From: JAABVY01 sp964627935
GTDB lineage: Bacteria > Zixibacteria > MSB-5A5 > JAABVY01
Length of the DNA: 64,000 nt
Reading direction: 5' to 3'
Assembly: GCA_964627935.1 (NCBI GenBank)
Contig: CAZVLB010000008.1
Span: forward strand, 1-64,000
How positions within the stretch are numbered: position 1 is the first letter of the stretch; each line of letters starts with the position of its first letter. This document shows positions 52,869 through 62,404 of this stretch, one piece after another. Both the position numbers and the translations under genes were made by a program. Below the pieces are notes generated by a model that made no database searches, was not told the origin of the DNA, and was given only the letters and a program-made list of their open reading frames with translations.

Positions 52869-53963
52869 ATGGCAGAAATGACAACGAAAGCACTACTAAT
52901 CGCGCTGGCACTGGTTCTGGCTTTTGCCACCGGGCTTCTGGCAGATAAGGTCCCGGTGATTAATGATACCTGTACTGATGATCCTTCAGAACGCATAATT
53001 CGTGAAGACAGCGTATCTGATACCGCTTCCATGGCTGTGGTCGACGACGAGCATGATCGTGAGGAGCACAGGAATTCCGGGCCCGGGGTGCCGGCCTGGC
53101 TGAGTATCTGGGGATCAGGGAAATATATCGGATTCTGGGTTCTGATGGCTGCAGGGCTGGTGCTTCTGTTCTGGAAGAAGACCAATGTCTGGGTGCGGGC
53201 CGGTATGATGGCTGTAGCGTTCATTTTATATGGCCTGGAGCTGTTTTTTCCGCTTCATCCCAGCCCGATGTGTGCCACAACCAAGCTGTTTATGTATAAA
53301 ATGGTCTGGGGCGAATTTTTCCCCATGTTCCTGGCATTATTCCTGGCCATGATAATCCCCAGTCTGATCGGAAGGAAGCTGTATTGCGGATGGGTCTGTC
53401 CGCTGGGGGCTTTCCAGGATCTGGTCAACAAGGTTCCGCATAAATTCAAATGGAAGAACTTCAATTTCACTGCCTTCAATTCGGTTCGCTTTTCTCTTTT
53501 GATACTGTTTTTTCTGACATTTTTTATGGTCCGCAGCCATATCAACGGTCTGGCCGAGAGTGTCGAAGCCGATCCATCGGGAAGTATGTGGGAGGCTTTT
53601 TCCGCCTATAATGCTTACGAGCCGATCAATATGTTTGAGATTCTGCACTGGCATATAGATGTGATCTTTGTTGTCATGATGGCCATCCTGGTGTTGTCCA
53701 GCTTTGTAATATACCGTCCATTCTGCTACATGATCTGTCCGATCGGGGCCCTGACATGGTTGTGCGAGAAGATCGCCCCCGGGCGCGTTCGTGTCGATCA
53801 CAATAAATGCGTTCAATGCGGCACCTGCCAGGAAAAGGCACCCTGTCCGACAATCGACAAACTGCTGGATGAGAATTCCAGAGTCGCTCCCGACTGCACC
53901 TCCTGCGGCGAATGCCTGGGCGGTTGTGAAGAGGATGCGATTAAATTCAGTTTTAAGAAGTAG
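52869..53963 (+). CDS. NapH/NosR-like polyferredoxin membrane protein
   Basis: 364 residues. Signal-anchor helix, then an acidic periplasmic segment (DTCTDDPSERIIRED). Further membrane helices carry CGWVCPLGAFQDL (near residue 175) and FCYMICPIGALTW, the CxxxCP pairs of the NapH/NosR/RnfE group. The C-terminal double ferredoxin has CVQCGTCQEKAPCP and CTSCGECLGGCEED. It transfers electrons from the quinone pool or a cytoplasmic donor to a periplasmic reductase. No such reductase is adjacent. Confidence 0.85.
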   Translation: MAEMTTKALLIALALVLAFATGLLADKVPVINDTCTDDPSERIIREDSVSDTASMAVVDDEHDREEHRNSGPGVPAWLSIWGSGKYIGFWVLMAAGLVLLFWKKTNVWVRAGMMAVAFILYGLELFFPLHPSPMCATTKLFMYKMVWGEFFPMFLALFLAMIIPSLIGRKLYCGWVCPLGAFQDLVNKVPHKFKWKNFNFTAFNSVRFSLLILFFLTFFMVRSHINGLAESVEADPSGSMWEAFSAYNAYEPINMFEILHWHIDVIFVVMMAILVLSSFVIYRPFCYMICPIGALTWLCEKIAPGRVRVDHNKCVQCGTCQEKAPCPTIDKLLDENSRVAPDCTSCGECLGGCEEDAIKFSFKK

Positions 53964-54073
53964 TCTCCTTCCCTTTCAATTGACTTCCGGTCCAAAATAA
54001 ATTAATCTAATATAATCCTGACAATTACTATTTAGTTTTCCGATCCATAAGCAGAGGACATGGACAGGTTGCG

Positions 54074-56341
54074 ATGGGTGTGGGTAAGCAATTTTGCATA
54101 ACAGGGGCTATGCTGATCTTTCTGGCGCTGAGCGTTATGCCCGCAAATCAGGTATATGCCGAGCAGGTTTCCCGGGACAGGGCTGATTCGGTATGCGCAA
54201 ATTTTGTATTCATGAAAATCATGCAAAATGGTGACTGGGGCGGATCGGTTCAACCCGGGATTGAATCCTCGGAGATTCTGCAATCAGATGGCCGGCCTTT
54301 GGCCAGCATGTATACAATTTCTCCAGCCGGATTTGTACTCGTAAGCATGGATGACCGGTTGCCGCCGGTCAAGGCCTGGTCGGATGAGCATAATCTGGAT
54401 GAATTGCAGTCCGGTGGCTTCGTAGATTTAATTGCCACGGAGCTTTCAGATAAGCTAATTATCTTAAGTCGCAATTCGCTTTCATATTATTCCGATCAAT
54501 GGGCCATTCTTTGTGACCGGGATTTGGTTTTAAACCGGATGAATAAAGGCGGTCAAGCAGTCGGGCCGTTATTGACATCAAGCTGGCATCAGGCCGGACC
54601 GTATAACCGCGACTGCCCTGAGGGCGATGGCGGTCGTTGTCTGGTCGGATGCGTGGCGTCAGCTATGGCGCAGATTGTCAATTACTGGCAATGGCCGCCT
54701 CATGGCGCGGGATCACTAAGTTATATCTGGGATGGCGATAATTCCTGCGGGGATGATGGCTATCAACAGCAAATTTCCGCCGATTTCAGTGATCCCTATG
54801 ACTGGGACAATATGATCGACAGCTGTGAAAACGGCTGCTGGCAGGCCGACAGTTCGGCGCTGGCTGAATTGGGCTATGAAACTGCTGTGGCCATGCAGAC
54901 ACAGTTCGGAGTATGTAATTCAGCCGCGAATGTGACTGAGGCCCTTGAAGCTTATAGAGAGCATTTCAGTTATTCGAGTTCGGCTGAAATCGTCTATCGC
55001 AATTCGATGTATTCCTATCAATGGGACAGCATCCTGACCGACGAAATCGATGCCGGCCGTCCGGTGCACTATTTTATACCGGGCCATTCGGTCGTGATTG
55101 ACGGCTACAATCCAAATGGACTGGAGAGCGAGTTTCATATCAATTACGGCTGGGGCGGACCATTCAGCGCATGGTATATCCTCGACAGCATACCGCGCCT
55201 AAGCAAAAACGATAAGATGACCTCGAATGATTACGCCATAATCAATATCCGTCCCCAGACCCGTCCAGTGCTTTCGATCACTGATGTCGCAATTATCGAC
55301 AGCCTGGGAGATTCGGACGGCCATGCCGATGTGGGCGAGACATTTGAAGTAGCCATCAGGGTCGAGAATGATGGATATGATGCCTTGGATGTGACAGGTT
55401 TTGTTTCCAGCGATGATCCCCATCTGATTTTTCTGATCCAGAATCTTCAGTTTGAGGATATTCTCTCAGGTGCAGAAAAATTATCATCGAATAGCGTATT
55501 GATGGCTGTTTCCACTGCATGTCCCGATCCGCATATCGCCCCGATTTATATCGCGGTCAATTCGGGGTCAGGAGACGGCGGTTCGGATACTCTACTGCTT
55601 TACGTCGGTGACAGCGATGGATTTGCGGATGATTTCGAGAATGGGCAGGGGTTCTGGGACGCATATACGCCTGAAAGCGAATTTGTGCAGACCTGGCATA
55701 TTGAGAGTTATAATCCGCACAGCCCATCGACATGCTGGAAAGCCGGTGGAATTGGAAATGGCGATTACAACAATAACAGCTACAGCTGTCTTGTATCTCC
55801 GCCGATTCTTTTGCCGCCCGCGCCGCGGCTTAGGTTCTGGTATGATATCGATGCCCAGCTCGATCCGGCCGGGACTTTTGCGCGTGACGGAGGATTTGTG
55901 ATGATCTCGCAGAATTCATTCGACTGGGAGCTTTTGACTCCCGACGGCGGTTATCCCTACCTGGGCCAGTTCGGACGGTGTTTTTCGGGCGATTCGGATG
56001 GATGGCAGCAGACATCATATGATCTGCAGGGCTATGCGGGTGTTGTATGGCTTATGTTCGTTTTCCGGTCGGATCAGTCTATTACCGGAGAGGGCTGGTA
56101 TATCGATGATATCTCTGTTGACAGCGATGTAATCTGCGGCGATGCCAATTCCGACCGGAGTATTGATATATCCGATGCCATCTATATTTTGAATCATGTC
56201 TTCAGCAATGGTCCCGCTCCTGAACCTGTATGTTCCGGGAATGCCAATGGCGATAATTCCGTTGATGTTTCCGACGTGGTTATCCTGATAAACCACGTAT
56301 TTAACCACGGCCCGGCGCCATTACCGGGCTGTTGTGAATAA
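54074..56341 (+). CDS. Secreted C10 (streptopain-like) cysteine peptidase with dockerin-like tail
   Basis: 755 residues. Signal peptide (AMLIFLALSVMPANQVYA). Propeptide to about residue 150 with the family's SPAGFVLVSMDDRLPPVKAWS. Catalytic domain: Cys193 in VGCVASAMAQIVNYWQ and His338 in PGHSVVIDGYN, then INYGWGG. After it come beta-sandwich domains (residues ~395-560) and a MAM/lectin-like module (DDFENGQGFWDAY...). The end has two calcium-binding-like repeats (CGDANSDRSIDISDAIYILNHVF and a second NANGDNSVDVSDVVILINHVF). Exported protein; tag identical in style to the next gene's. Confidence 0.9.
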   Translation: MGVGKQFCITGAMLIFLALSVMPANQVYAEQVSRDRADSVCANFVFMKIMQNGDWGGSVQPGIESSEILQSDGRPLASMYTISPAGFVLVSMDDRLPPVKAWSDEHNLDELQSGGFVDLIATELSDKLIILSRNSLSYYSDQWAILCDRDLVLNRMNKGGQAVGPLLTSSWHQAGPYNRDCPEGDGGRCLVGCVASAMAQIVNYWQWPPHGAGSLSYIWDGDNSCGDDGYQQQISADFSDPYDWDNMIDSCENGCWQADSSALAELGYETAVAMQTQFGVCNSAANVTEALEAYREHFSYSSSAEIVYRNSMYSYQWDSILTDEIDAGRPVHYFIPGHSVVIDGYNPNGLESEFHINYGWGGPFSAWYILDSIPRLSKNDKMTSNDYAIINIRPQTRPVLSITDVAIIDSLGDSDGHADVGETFEVAIRVENDGYDALDVTGFVSSDDPHLIFLIQNLQFEDILSGAEKLSSNSVLMAVSTACPDPHIAPIYIAVNSGSGDGGSDTLLLYVGDSDGFADDFENGQGFWDAYTPESEFVQTWHIESYNPHSPSTCWKAGGIGNGDYNNNSYSCLVSPPILLPPAPRLRFWYDIDAQLDPAGTFARDGGFVMISQNSFDWELLTPDGGYPYLGQFGRCFSGDSDGWQQTSYDLQGYAGVVWLMFVFRSDQSITGEGWYIDDISVDSDVICGDANSDRSIDISDAIYILNHVFSNGPAPEPVCSGNANGDNSVDVSDVVILINHVFNHGPAPLPGCCE

Positions 56342-56472
56342 TTGAGCAGGATTTGGGCGCCCGACAACGCTCAAAATACCTTGACCTGCGTTAGCTTTTT
56401 GTTAAATTATAGGGGTATACTCCTTTTTTGGGATCTATCGTACTTACAGGATAACAACCGAACCAAATACAG

Positions 56473-56490
56473 ATAGATTTGCAAATCTAT
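56473..56490. promoter_or_regulatory. 18-bp perfect palindrome upstream of propeller gene
   Basis: ATAGATTT-GCAAATCTAT reads the same on both strands, placed 26 bp before the start codon and just before the CTGGAGGG ribosome-binding site. It may be an operator or a hairpin in the leader. A TTGACC (-35-like) at 56381-56386 lies ~90 bp upstream. Confidence 0.4.
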
Positions 56491-56516
56491 AACTTACCGC
56501 CTCTGGAGGGAAAAAT

Positions 56517-59459
56517 ATGTATAGCAAAATGTTACTGCCAAAAGTAATTTTGGCCGTTTTGGGGCTCTTATTACTGACCGCCGGGGCAGTTCTGGCGCAG
56601 GATAAGGCCAGTCCTTATTCCAGCACGCCGATCTGGACCTACGGCGGCGACAAAGCTGTTGCCGGAGTTGAGGTTGCCGATTTAAACGGGGATGATGTTC
56701 TGGATGTTATCGCCCATGAGTATGTCTCCGACAGCTATGAGGAGGCCAGTAAAACCTATGCGCTGGATGGCGTTACCGGCGACACATTGTGGACATTCGA
56801 AATTGCTGATGCTGTCAGATCGATGACCGTCGGTGATATTAACCTGGATGGTACTCCGGATGTGATTATCGGCGGATCATACGGCGGAGATACCACAGTC
56901 GATGGACGTGTCAGGGCGATCAACGGCGCAACCGGCCAGGAGCTGTGGAATTTCGCTATCGGGGCCTCGATAGTCGATGTCGAAATTGGTGATTTCAACA
57001 ATACAGGTAATCTGGATGTGGCCGCCTGCGGATTCGATGACTATTTCTACACCATCGATGGCGACAACGGCAGCCAAATCTGGCGCAAGTATCTGGGCAG
57101 TATCTTTATCAATGCCATTGCTGTTGGCGATGTCAACAATGATGGTGTCGATGATGTCGCCTATGCCCATGAATACCTGGCCGGTTACGATAATTACATG
57201 GGTGTGGCCGATGGTGTCGATGGAAGCGAAATCTGGGAACTGACCCTTCCGCAATTCGGTGTCGATATCGTGTTGGAAGACATCGATGATGACACACAGC
57301 TCGAGTTTTGTGTGGGCCTGCTTTTTGATGATGACCATGGTGAGGTTTCGGTCAGGAATGCGCTGACCGGCGCCGAAGAATGGAGCTACAATATCGGTAG
57401 TATGGATCATGTCAATGGCGATATCACGCTTCAGGCTTATGATTACGATGATGACAAGGATCTTGACCTGGTGGTCAGCAATTACCTGGCAGTGCGCAAG
57501 ATTTTCATCTTTGACGGCGATGTTAATACGCCACAACTCGAGACTGAATTGCTCGACAGCTATTCTTATGATGTCGCCTTTGGTGATGTGGATGGCGATG
57601 GCCTGCTGGATATGGTTTCGGCGACATTTGACCGGGTGCAGGTGATCGACGTCATAACCGGCCTCAAAAAGTGGTATTACGCCGTGGACGGCCGGATCAA
57701 CTCGGTTGCCGTAGCCAATTTCAACGGCGATGAGAAAGACGATATCGCGGCCGGCGGTGGCGCGGCCTATGTGGGCGGTTTCCCCGGAACCCCAACTACA
57801 ACAGTTTGGGCCCTGCGCACGATTCAGACCCCGCTTCTGTGGGAGTACACATTCGGCGAATACGGCAATATGATGGATGTAGCCGATTTGAATAATGACG
57901 GTCATGCCGAGGTGATCACTGTGGCCTCGCTGGGTGATAACTGCGTGGCAATTGATGGCAAACTGGGTGATTCCGAATTGTGGAACTGGCAGGGCACGCA
58001 GAATTTGTATTCAGTGACCACCGGTGATTTCAATAATGATTCATTTATTGATGTTGCTGTTGGTGGGGCGGATGATATGGTTACTGCAATCGATGGTCAG
58101 AGCGGGGATGTGCTCTGGCAGTTTACCACACCAACAGACCAGATCTACCGTCACTGCCTGACAGCAGCCGATTTGAATGGCGATGGTTCAGTTGATGTGA
58201 TTGCAGGTACTGATGACTCGCACATATATGCTATCGACGGCAATACCGGAACGGAGTTATGGAGCTACAATGCCGGCGGTGACCTGGAAGAGGTCGAGGT
58301 GGCCCAGATGAACGGCACCGGACCATTGGATGTGATCGGCGGAACGGCCACCAATAAAGTAGTCGTGGTGGATGGTTCCGACGGCTCATTCCTGTGGGAA
58401 TACACCTGTCCCAACAAAGTCGAGTATGTTGAAGTATTCGATGTCAATGATGATGATATACCTGATGTCGCGGCCGGGGTGACATTGTCTCCCAAGCAGG
58501 TTGTGATGATTGACGGGTTCACGCATGACACACTCTGGACACAGCTGGTAGATGTCAATTCCAATGCTCATTCATTGAGCCATGGCGATATTGATGATGA
58601 CAAGACTCCGGATGTCCTGGTGGGCGGCGGAGATAATCAGGTGCATGTTTTCAATGGTCAGACCGGGACACTTCTGGGCACATTCCCGGCAGGCGGCGAT
58701 ATCGAATCGGTTCTTGGCTATAATGTTGATGATGACGAGGCTGATGAAGTAGTTTTTGGCTCAGCCGATAACAATATCTATGTCTATGATTTCAGCAAAG
58801 GTGAGATATTCAGCTATGCCTGCGCCGATGAGGTCAAGCATATCGCTATCGGCGATATTTCGGCCGATGGTGAACCCAATATCGCCTGTCTGACATTCGG
58901 TTCCGATGGTGTGGCCTATGCTTTCAAGAGCCTTGTGCTGGGACCCAATACGGCGCCTTATGCGGCCTCCTCGCCCGATCCGGCTGATGATGCCTTTGGC
59001 GTTCCGATTACGGCCGATCTGGACTGGACCGGCGGCGACCCGGATGGCGACGAGGTTACCTTCGATGTCTACTTCGGGACCGCGGAACCATTGCCGCAGA
59101 TCAGTACCCAGCAGCTGGGCAGTTTCTATGATTTCACTACTGACCATGATTACGGGACCGAGTACCTGTGGTATATCGTGACCTGGGATGATCGCGGAGA
59201 TTCGACCGCCGGGCCGTTGTGGAGTTTCACCACGGAATTCGATGTTATTTGCGGTGATGCCAACGGAGATACCGAGATTAACGTTTCGGACGCTGTCTGG
59301 ATTATCAACTACGTGTTTGTCAACGGTGATCCGCCTGACCCGCTTTGTAAGGGTGATGCCAATGGTGATACAAATGTTGATGTTTCCGATGCTGTCTGGA
59401 TTATCAATTTCGTTTTCGTGAGTGGTGATCCGCCGGTTCTCGATTGCTGTGGAAAATGA
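56517..59459 (+). CDS. Secreted FG-GAP/PQQ-like beta-propeller protein with dockerin-like tail
   Basis: 980 residues. Signal peptide ends at LAQD. About 15 repeats of the FG-GAP/VCBS type, each with a DxNxDGxxD calcium loop (DLNGDDVLDV, DINLDGTPDV, DVNNDGVDDV, ADLNNDGHAEV) alternating with PQQ-like strands (LWTFEI, IDGNTGTELW). They form one or two extracellular propellers to ~residue 800. A fibronectin-like module (~820-905) follows. The two-repeat dockerin tail (CGDANGDTEINVSDAVWIINYVF, GDANGDTNVDVSDAVWII) ends in CCGK. Likely a surface or secreted binding protein. Confidence 0.9.
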   Translation: MYSKMLLPKVILAVLGLLLLTAGAVLAQDKASPYSSTPIWTYGGDKAVAGVEVADLNGDDVLDVIAHEYVSDSYEEASKTYALDGVTGDTLWTFEIADAVRSMTVGDINLDGTPDVIIGGSYGGDTTVDGRVRAINGATGQELWNFAIGASIVDVEIGDFNNTGNLDVAACGFDDYFYTIDGDNGSQIWRKYLGSIFINAIAVGDVNNDGVDDVAYAHEYLAGYDNYMGVADGVDGSEIWELTLPQFGVDIVLEDIDDDTQLEFCVGLLFDDDHGEVSVRNALTGAEEWSYNIGSMDHVNGDITLQAYDYDDDKDLDLVVSNYLAVRKIFIFDGDVNTPQLETELLDSYSYDVAFGDVDGDGLLDMVSATFDRVQVIDVITGLKKWYYAVDGRINSVAVANFNGDEKDDIAAGGGAAYVGGFPGTPTTTVWALRTIQTPLLWEYTFGEYGNMMDVADLNNDGHAEVITVASLGDNCVAIDGKLGDSELWNWQGTQNLYSVTTGDFNNDSFIDVAVGGADDMVTAIDGQSGDVLWQFTTPTDQIYRHCLTAADLNGDGSVDVIAGTDDSHIYAIDGNTGTELWSYNAGGDLEEVEVAQMNGTGPLDVIGGTATNKVVVVDGSDGSFLWEYTCPNKVEYVEVFDVNDDDIPDVAAGVTLSPKQVVMIDGFTHDTLWTQLVDVNSNAHSLSHGDIDDDKTPDVLVGGGDNQVHVFNGQTGTLLGTFPAGGDIESVLGYNVDDDEADEVVFGSADNNIYVYDFSKGEIFSYACADEVKHIAIGDISADGEPNIACLTFGSDGVAYAFKSLVLGPNTAPYAASSPDPADDAFGVPITADLDWTGGDPDGDEVTFDVYFGTAEPLPQISTQQLGSFYDFTTDHDYGTEYLWYIVTWDDRGDSTAGPLWSFTTEFDVICGDANGDTEINVSDAVWIINYVFVNGDPPDPLCKGDANGDTNVDVSDAVWIINFVFVSGDPPVLDCCGK

Positions 59460-59477
59460 CTGAAATAGAATAAAAAA

Positions 59478-59510
59478 GGCCCGTCTGCGTAATGCAGGCG
59501 GGTTTTTTTA
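59478..59510 (+). terminator. Rho-independent terminator
   Basis: CCCGTCTGC (59480-59488) pairs with GCAGGCGGG (59494-59502) over GTAAT, with seven T after it. Placed ~20 bp after the propeller stop codon. Confidence 0.92.
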
Positions 59511-59597
59511 TCGAAAAAATAAAGGCGCCGGAAAATCTTGGGAGGTACAGGCGTTAGATGCTTCCCGGCGCCTTTAAAAGTTGCTGTATCAAATATT

Positions 59598-59903
59598 TTA
59601 TTCTTCGGTCATGAACTCGGCTTTATAGCCGGCCTTCTCGATCGCTGTAATCATCTCCTGATTGGAGGGCATGCTGTCTTTGAAATAAACCTCTGCCATA
59701 TCGGCATCCAGATCGACATGTGCGGAATCGACACCCTCGATACCCTGCAGGGTTTCGGTTACGCGTTCGACGCAATGGTTGCAGGTCATGCCGGTAACTT
59801 TGATTTTAACCATACTTTCAGCCTCTCCCTGTGAACATCCGGCAAAAGCCAAAACCATCAGGGCCATTGCCGTCGTCAAAGCCGTCATTTTCAATAATTT
59901 CAT
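59598..59903 (-). CDS. Lipoprotein with a heavy-metal-associated (HMA) domain
   Basis: 101 residues from ATG 59903 (AGAGGT at 7-nt spacing). A lipoprotein signal ends FAGC (Cys23); the mature part is one HMA domain with GMTCNHC (Cys41, Cys44) and the usual strand pattern (VKIKVTGM...GVDSAHVDLDADMAEVYF). HMA modules bind Cu+ or Hg2+/Zn2+. A membrane-anchored, extracytoplasmic one suggests metal capture or delivery outside the inner membrane. No copper ATPase is adjacent. Confidence 0.88.
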   Translation of the reverse strand: MKLLKMTALTTAMALMVLAFAGCSQGEAESMVKIKVTGMTCNHCVERVTETLQGIEGVDSAHVDLDADMAEVYFKDSMPSNQEMITAIEKAGYKAEFMTEE

Positions 59904-60096
59904 TTTCAAACCTCTTATTTTAAAAGCATGTATGCTCATTGTTCCATGCTTTCCCATATACAAAAATCAGATCAATTTATCAACAAACAAAAACAGGACA
60001 AAAAAGTGCCCGTTGGCAACATTTATCTTGATTTGGGCGTATAAGTTTGTGTCTGTGAGGGATATTAGTAACAGCTGATGGCCGGAAATGTTTCTA

Positions 60097-60125
60097 TTGA
60101 CAATATTTTGCCGATTTTGAATCTT
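60097..60125 (+). promoter_or_regulatory. Candidate promoter for the oligopeptidase gene
   Basis: A perfect TTGACA (60097-60102) with a weak -10 (AATCTT at 60120-60125), 57 bp before the start codon at 60182. The -10 match is poor, so this is tentative. Confidence 0.35.
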
Positions 60126-60181
60126 ATCAGATGTTTTTCAAAATATGGGAATGATTAATCTACAAATACAAAGGAGTATTG

Positions 60182-62332
60182 ATGTCTCTATATCGTAATC
60201 GCAGGGCTTTGGGCCTCTGCTTTGTACTTGCAGTATTGGTACTGGTATCATCGCTGGCCTGCTCCGGCGAAAAAGAGCCTGCTGCAACACCGCCGATTGC
60301 TCAAAAGAAGCCGGTTGTGGATACATTTCATACCGAAATCCGTGCTGATGATTATTTCTGGCTGAGGGATGAAAGCCGGAGCGATTCGATGGTGATCGCT
60401 TATCTCAATGCCGAAAATGCTTATACCGATTCGATGATGGCTCATACCGAGGAATTTCAGGAGGAGCTGTTCCAGGAGATCAAGGGACGGATCAAGGAAA
60501 CCGATATGAATGTGCCTTATCGCCTGGATGACTACTATTATTACACTCGTACTGAAGAAGGCAAGCAGTATTCGATTTTCTGCCGCAAGAAAGGCAGCCT
60601 GGATGCCGAGGAGGAGGTTTACCTCGATCAGAATAAGCTCAGTGAGGGATTTAAGTATTACGATCTGGGTTCGGTTCAGATCAGCCCGAATCATAAGATG
60701 GTGGCCTACTCGGTGGATACGTCGGGCTATGAAAGATTCACGCTGTTTATCAAGGATCTTGAAACGGGTGAGTTGCTCACTGACCGTCTGACCGATATTT
60801 CATACTCTGTGGTCTGGGCCAATGACAACAAGACGCTGTTCTATACTGTCCGTGACCAGGCCAATCGTCCCTACAAGGTTTTCCGTCACAGCCTCGGCAC
60901 CGTCCAGCAGGATGATGCCATGGTCTTTCATGAAACCGATGACCGTTTCTGGGTCGGGGTGGGCAAGACAAAAAGTGAGGAATATATTTTCATCGGCCTG
61001 GGCAGCGCCAATACCTCCGAGTACTATTTTATGAAGGCCGATAATCCGATGGGCAAGTTCAAGCTGTTTGCGCCACGTAAATATGAGGTTGAATACAATC
61101 TCGATCATCATCATGACCATTTTTATGTGCTGACCAATGAAGATGCGCAGAATTTCAAGATCATGCGTATGCCGGTGGACAAGATCGCCCGTGAAAACTG
61201 GGAAGAGGTAATAGCACATCGTAAGGATGTCACCATAAATGGCTTCGATCTGTTTGAAGACTACATGGTTGTTTATGAGCGCAAAGAGGGCCTGGAACAT
61301 CTGCGCGTGATGAATCTCGACAACGATGAAGATTACTATATAGAATTCGATGAGCCGGTTTACGGTCTTTCCGGGGCGGAGAATCCGGAATTCGACAGCA
61401 AGTTTTTGAGATTTGCATATTATTCTCTGACCACGCCTAATTCAGTCTATGATTACAATATGGAAACCCGCGAACGGGAATTATTGAAGCAGCGCGAGGT
61501 GCTGGGTGGATACAGCCCGGATGACTATGTTTCCGAGCGAATCTGGGCCACCGGACATGACGGTGTCAAGATCCCGATTTCGCTTGTTTATCGCCAGGGC
61601 AAGCTCTTGAAAGACGGCAGTAACCCGTTTTATATGTATACCTACGGATCCTACGGCAATACTATCGATCCCTATTTCTCCTCCAGCCGGCTAAGCCTTC
61701 TGGATCGCGGATTCGTATTCGGAATTGCCCATATCCGCGGCGGCGGTGCTATGGGCCGGGCCTGGTATGACGAGGGCAAACTGCTCAAGAAGAAAAATAC
61801 CTTCTATGACCTGATCTCATGTGCCGAGCATGTGATTGAAGAGAAATATACCTCCAAAGATAATCTGATTATCTCGGGCGGGTCGGCGGGCGGTTTGACA
61901 GTAGGCGCGGCCATGAATATGCGTCCCGATCTATTCGAAATCGTGGTTGCCAATGTGCCATTTGTGGATGTGGTCAACACCATGATGGATTCCTCCATAC
62001 CGCTTACGGTTGTCGAATATGATGAATGGGGCAATCCCTATGATGAAGAATACTATGATTATATCCGTTCATATTCGCCTTATGATAATGTTGTCGAGCA
62101 GGGCTATCCCACGACATTGATCACGACCAGCCTGTATGATCCTCGTGTGGGTTACTGGGAGCCTGCCAAGTGGACGGCCAAGCTGCGTGACATGAAAACC
62201 GATGATAATGTTCTGCTGTTCAAGATCGACATGAAGGCGGGTCATGGCGGCGCATCGGGCCGTTATGATTACCTGCGCGAGCTGGCATTTGAATATGCCT
62301 TTATATTGAATCATTTCGGTATTCTGGAATAG
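60182..62332 (+). CDS. S9A oligopeptidase B/prolyl oligopeptidase-like lipoprotein
   Basis: 716 residues from ATG 60182, with AAGGAG 5 nt upstream. Lipoprotein signal with SLAC then SGEKEPAATPP. N-terminal beta-propeller to ~400 (YFWLRDESRSDSMVIAYLNAENAY; repeated strands), then the alpha/beta hydrolase domain. Catalytic triad: Ser568 (GGSAGG), Asp653 (YDPRVGYWEP), His688 (AGHGG). The start DDYFWLRDE and the triad spacing match oligopeptidase B/PREP. It would cleave short peptides outside the inner membrane, unusual for the mostly cytosolic family. Confidence 0.92.
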   Translation: MSLYRNRRALGLCFVLAVLVLVSSLACSGEKEPAATPPIAQKKPVVDTFHTEIRADDYFWLRDESRSDSMVIAYLNAENAYTDSMMAHTEEFQEELFQEIKGRIKETDMNVPYRLDDYYYYTRTEEGKQYSIFCRKKGSLDAEEEVYLDQNKLSEGFKYYDLGSVQISPNHKMVAYSVDTSGYERFTLFIKDLETGELLTDRLTDISYSVVWANDNKTLFYTVRDQANRPYKVFRHSLGTVQQDDAMVFHETDDRFWVGVGKTKSEEYIFIGLGSANTSEYYFMKADNPMGKFKLFAPRKYEVEYNLDHHHDHFYVLTNEDAQNFKIMRMPVDKIARENWEEVIAHRKDVTINGFDLFEDYMVVYERKEGLEHLRVMNLDNDEDYYIEFDEPVYGLSGAENPEFDSKFLRFAYYSLTTPNSVYDYNMETRERELLKQREVLGGYSPDDYVSERIWATGHDGVKIPISLVYRQGKLLKDGSNPFYMYTYGSYGNTIDPYFSSSRLSLLDRGFVFGIAHIRGGGAMGRAWYDEGKLLKKKNTFYDLISCAEHVIEEKYTSKDNLIISGGSAGGLTVGAAMNMRPDLFEIVVANVPFVDVVNTMMDSSIPLTVVEYDEWGNPYDEEYYDYIRSYSPYDNVVEQGYPTTLITTSLYDPRVGYWEPAKWTAKLRDMKTDDNVLLFKIDMKAGHGGASGRYDYLRELAFEYAFILNHFGILE

Positions 62333-62350
62333 AGCAATTTTGGGCAAAAT

Positions 62351-62385
62351 AAAAAGGCGGAGATCAGGTTCTCCGCCTTTTCTCT
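62351..62385. terminator. Bidirectional terminator
   Basis: AAAAGGCGGAGA pairs with TCTCCGCCTTTT across TCAGGT, with flanking A- and T-runs. It separates the convergent oligopeptidase and CheV-like genes. Confidence 0.9.
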
Positions 62386-62404
62386 TTTGTGTCTCTATTT
62401 AATA

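Noticed and set aside
56877..57905. A 342-codon minus-strand frame in the propeller gene
   Set aside because: Created by the periodic repeat codons of the FG-GAP gene on the other strand; no start context or domain.
56600..58900. Regularly spaced repeats that could be mistaken for a CRISPR array or tandem repeat
   Set aside because: They are in-frame coding repeats (FG-GAP units of ~50-60 residues) with divergent DNA, not short identical repeats with spacers.
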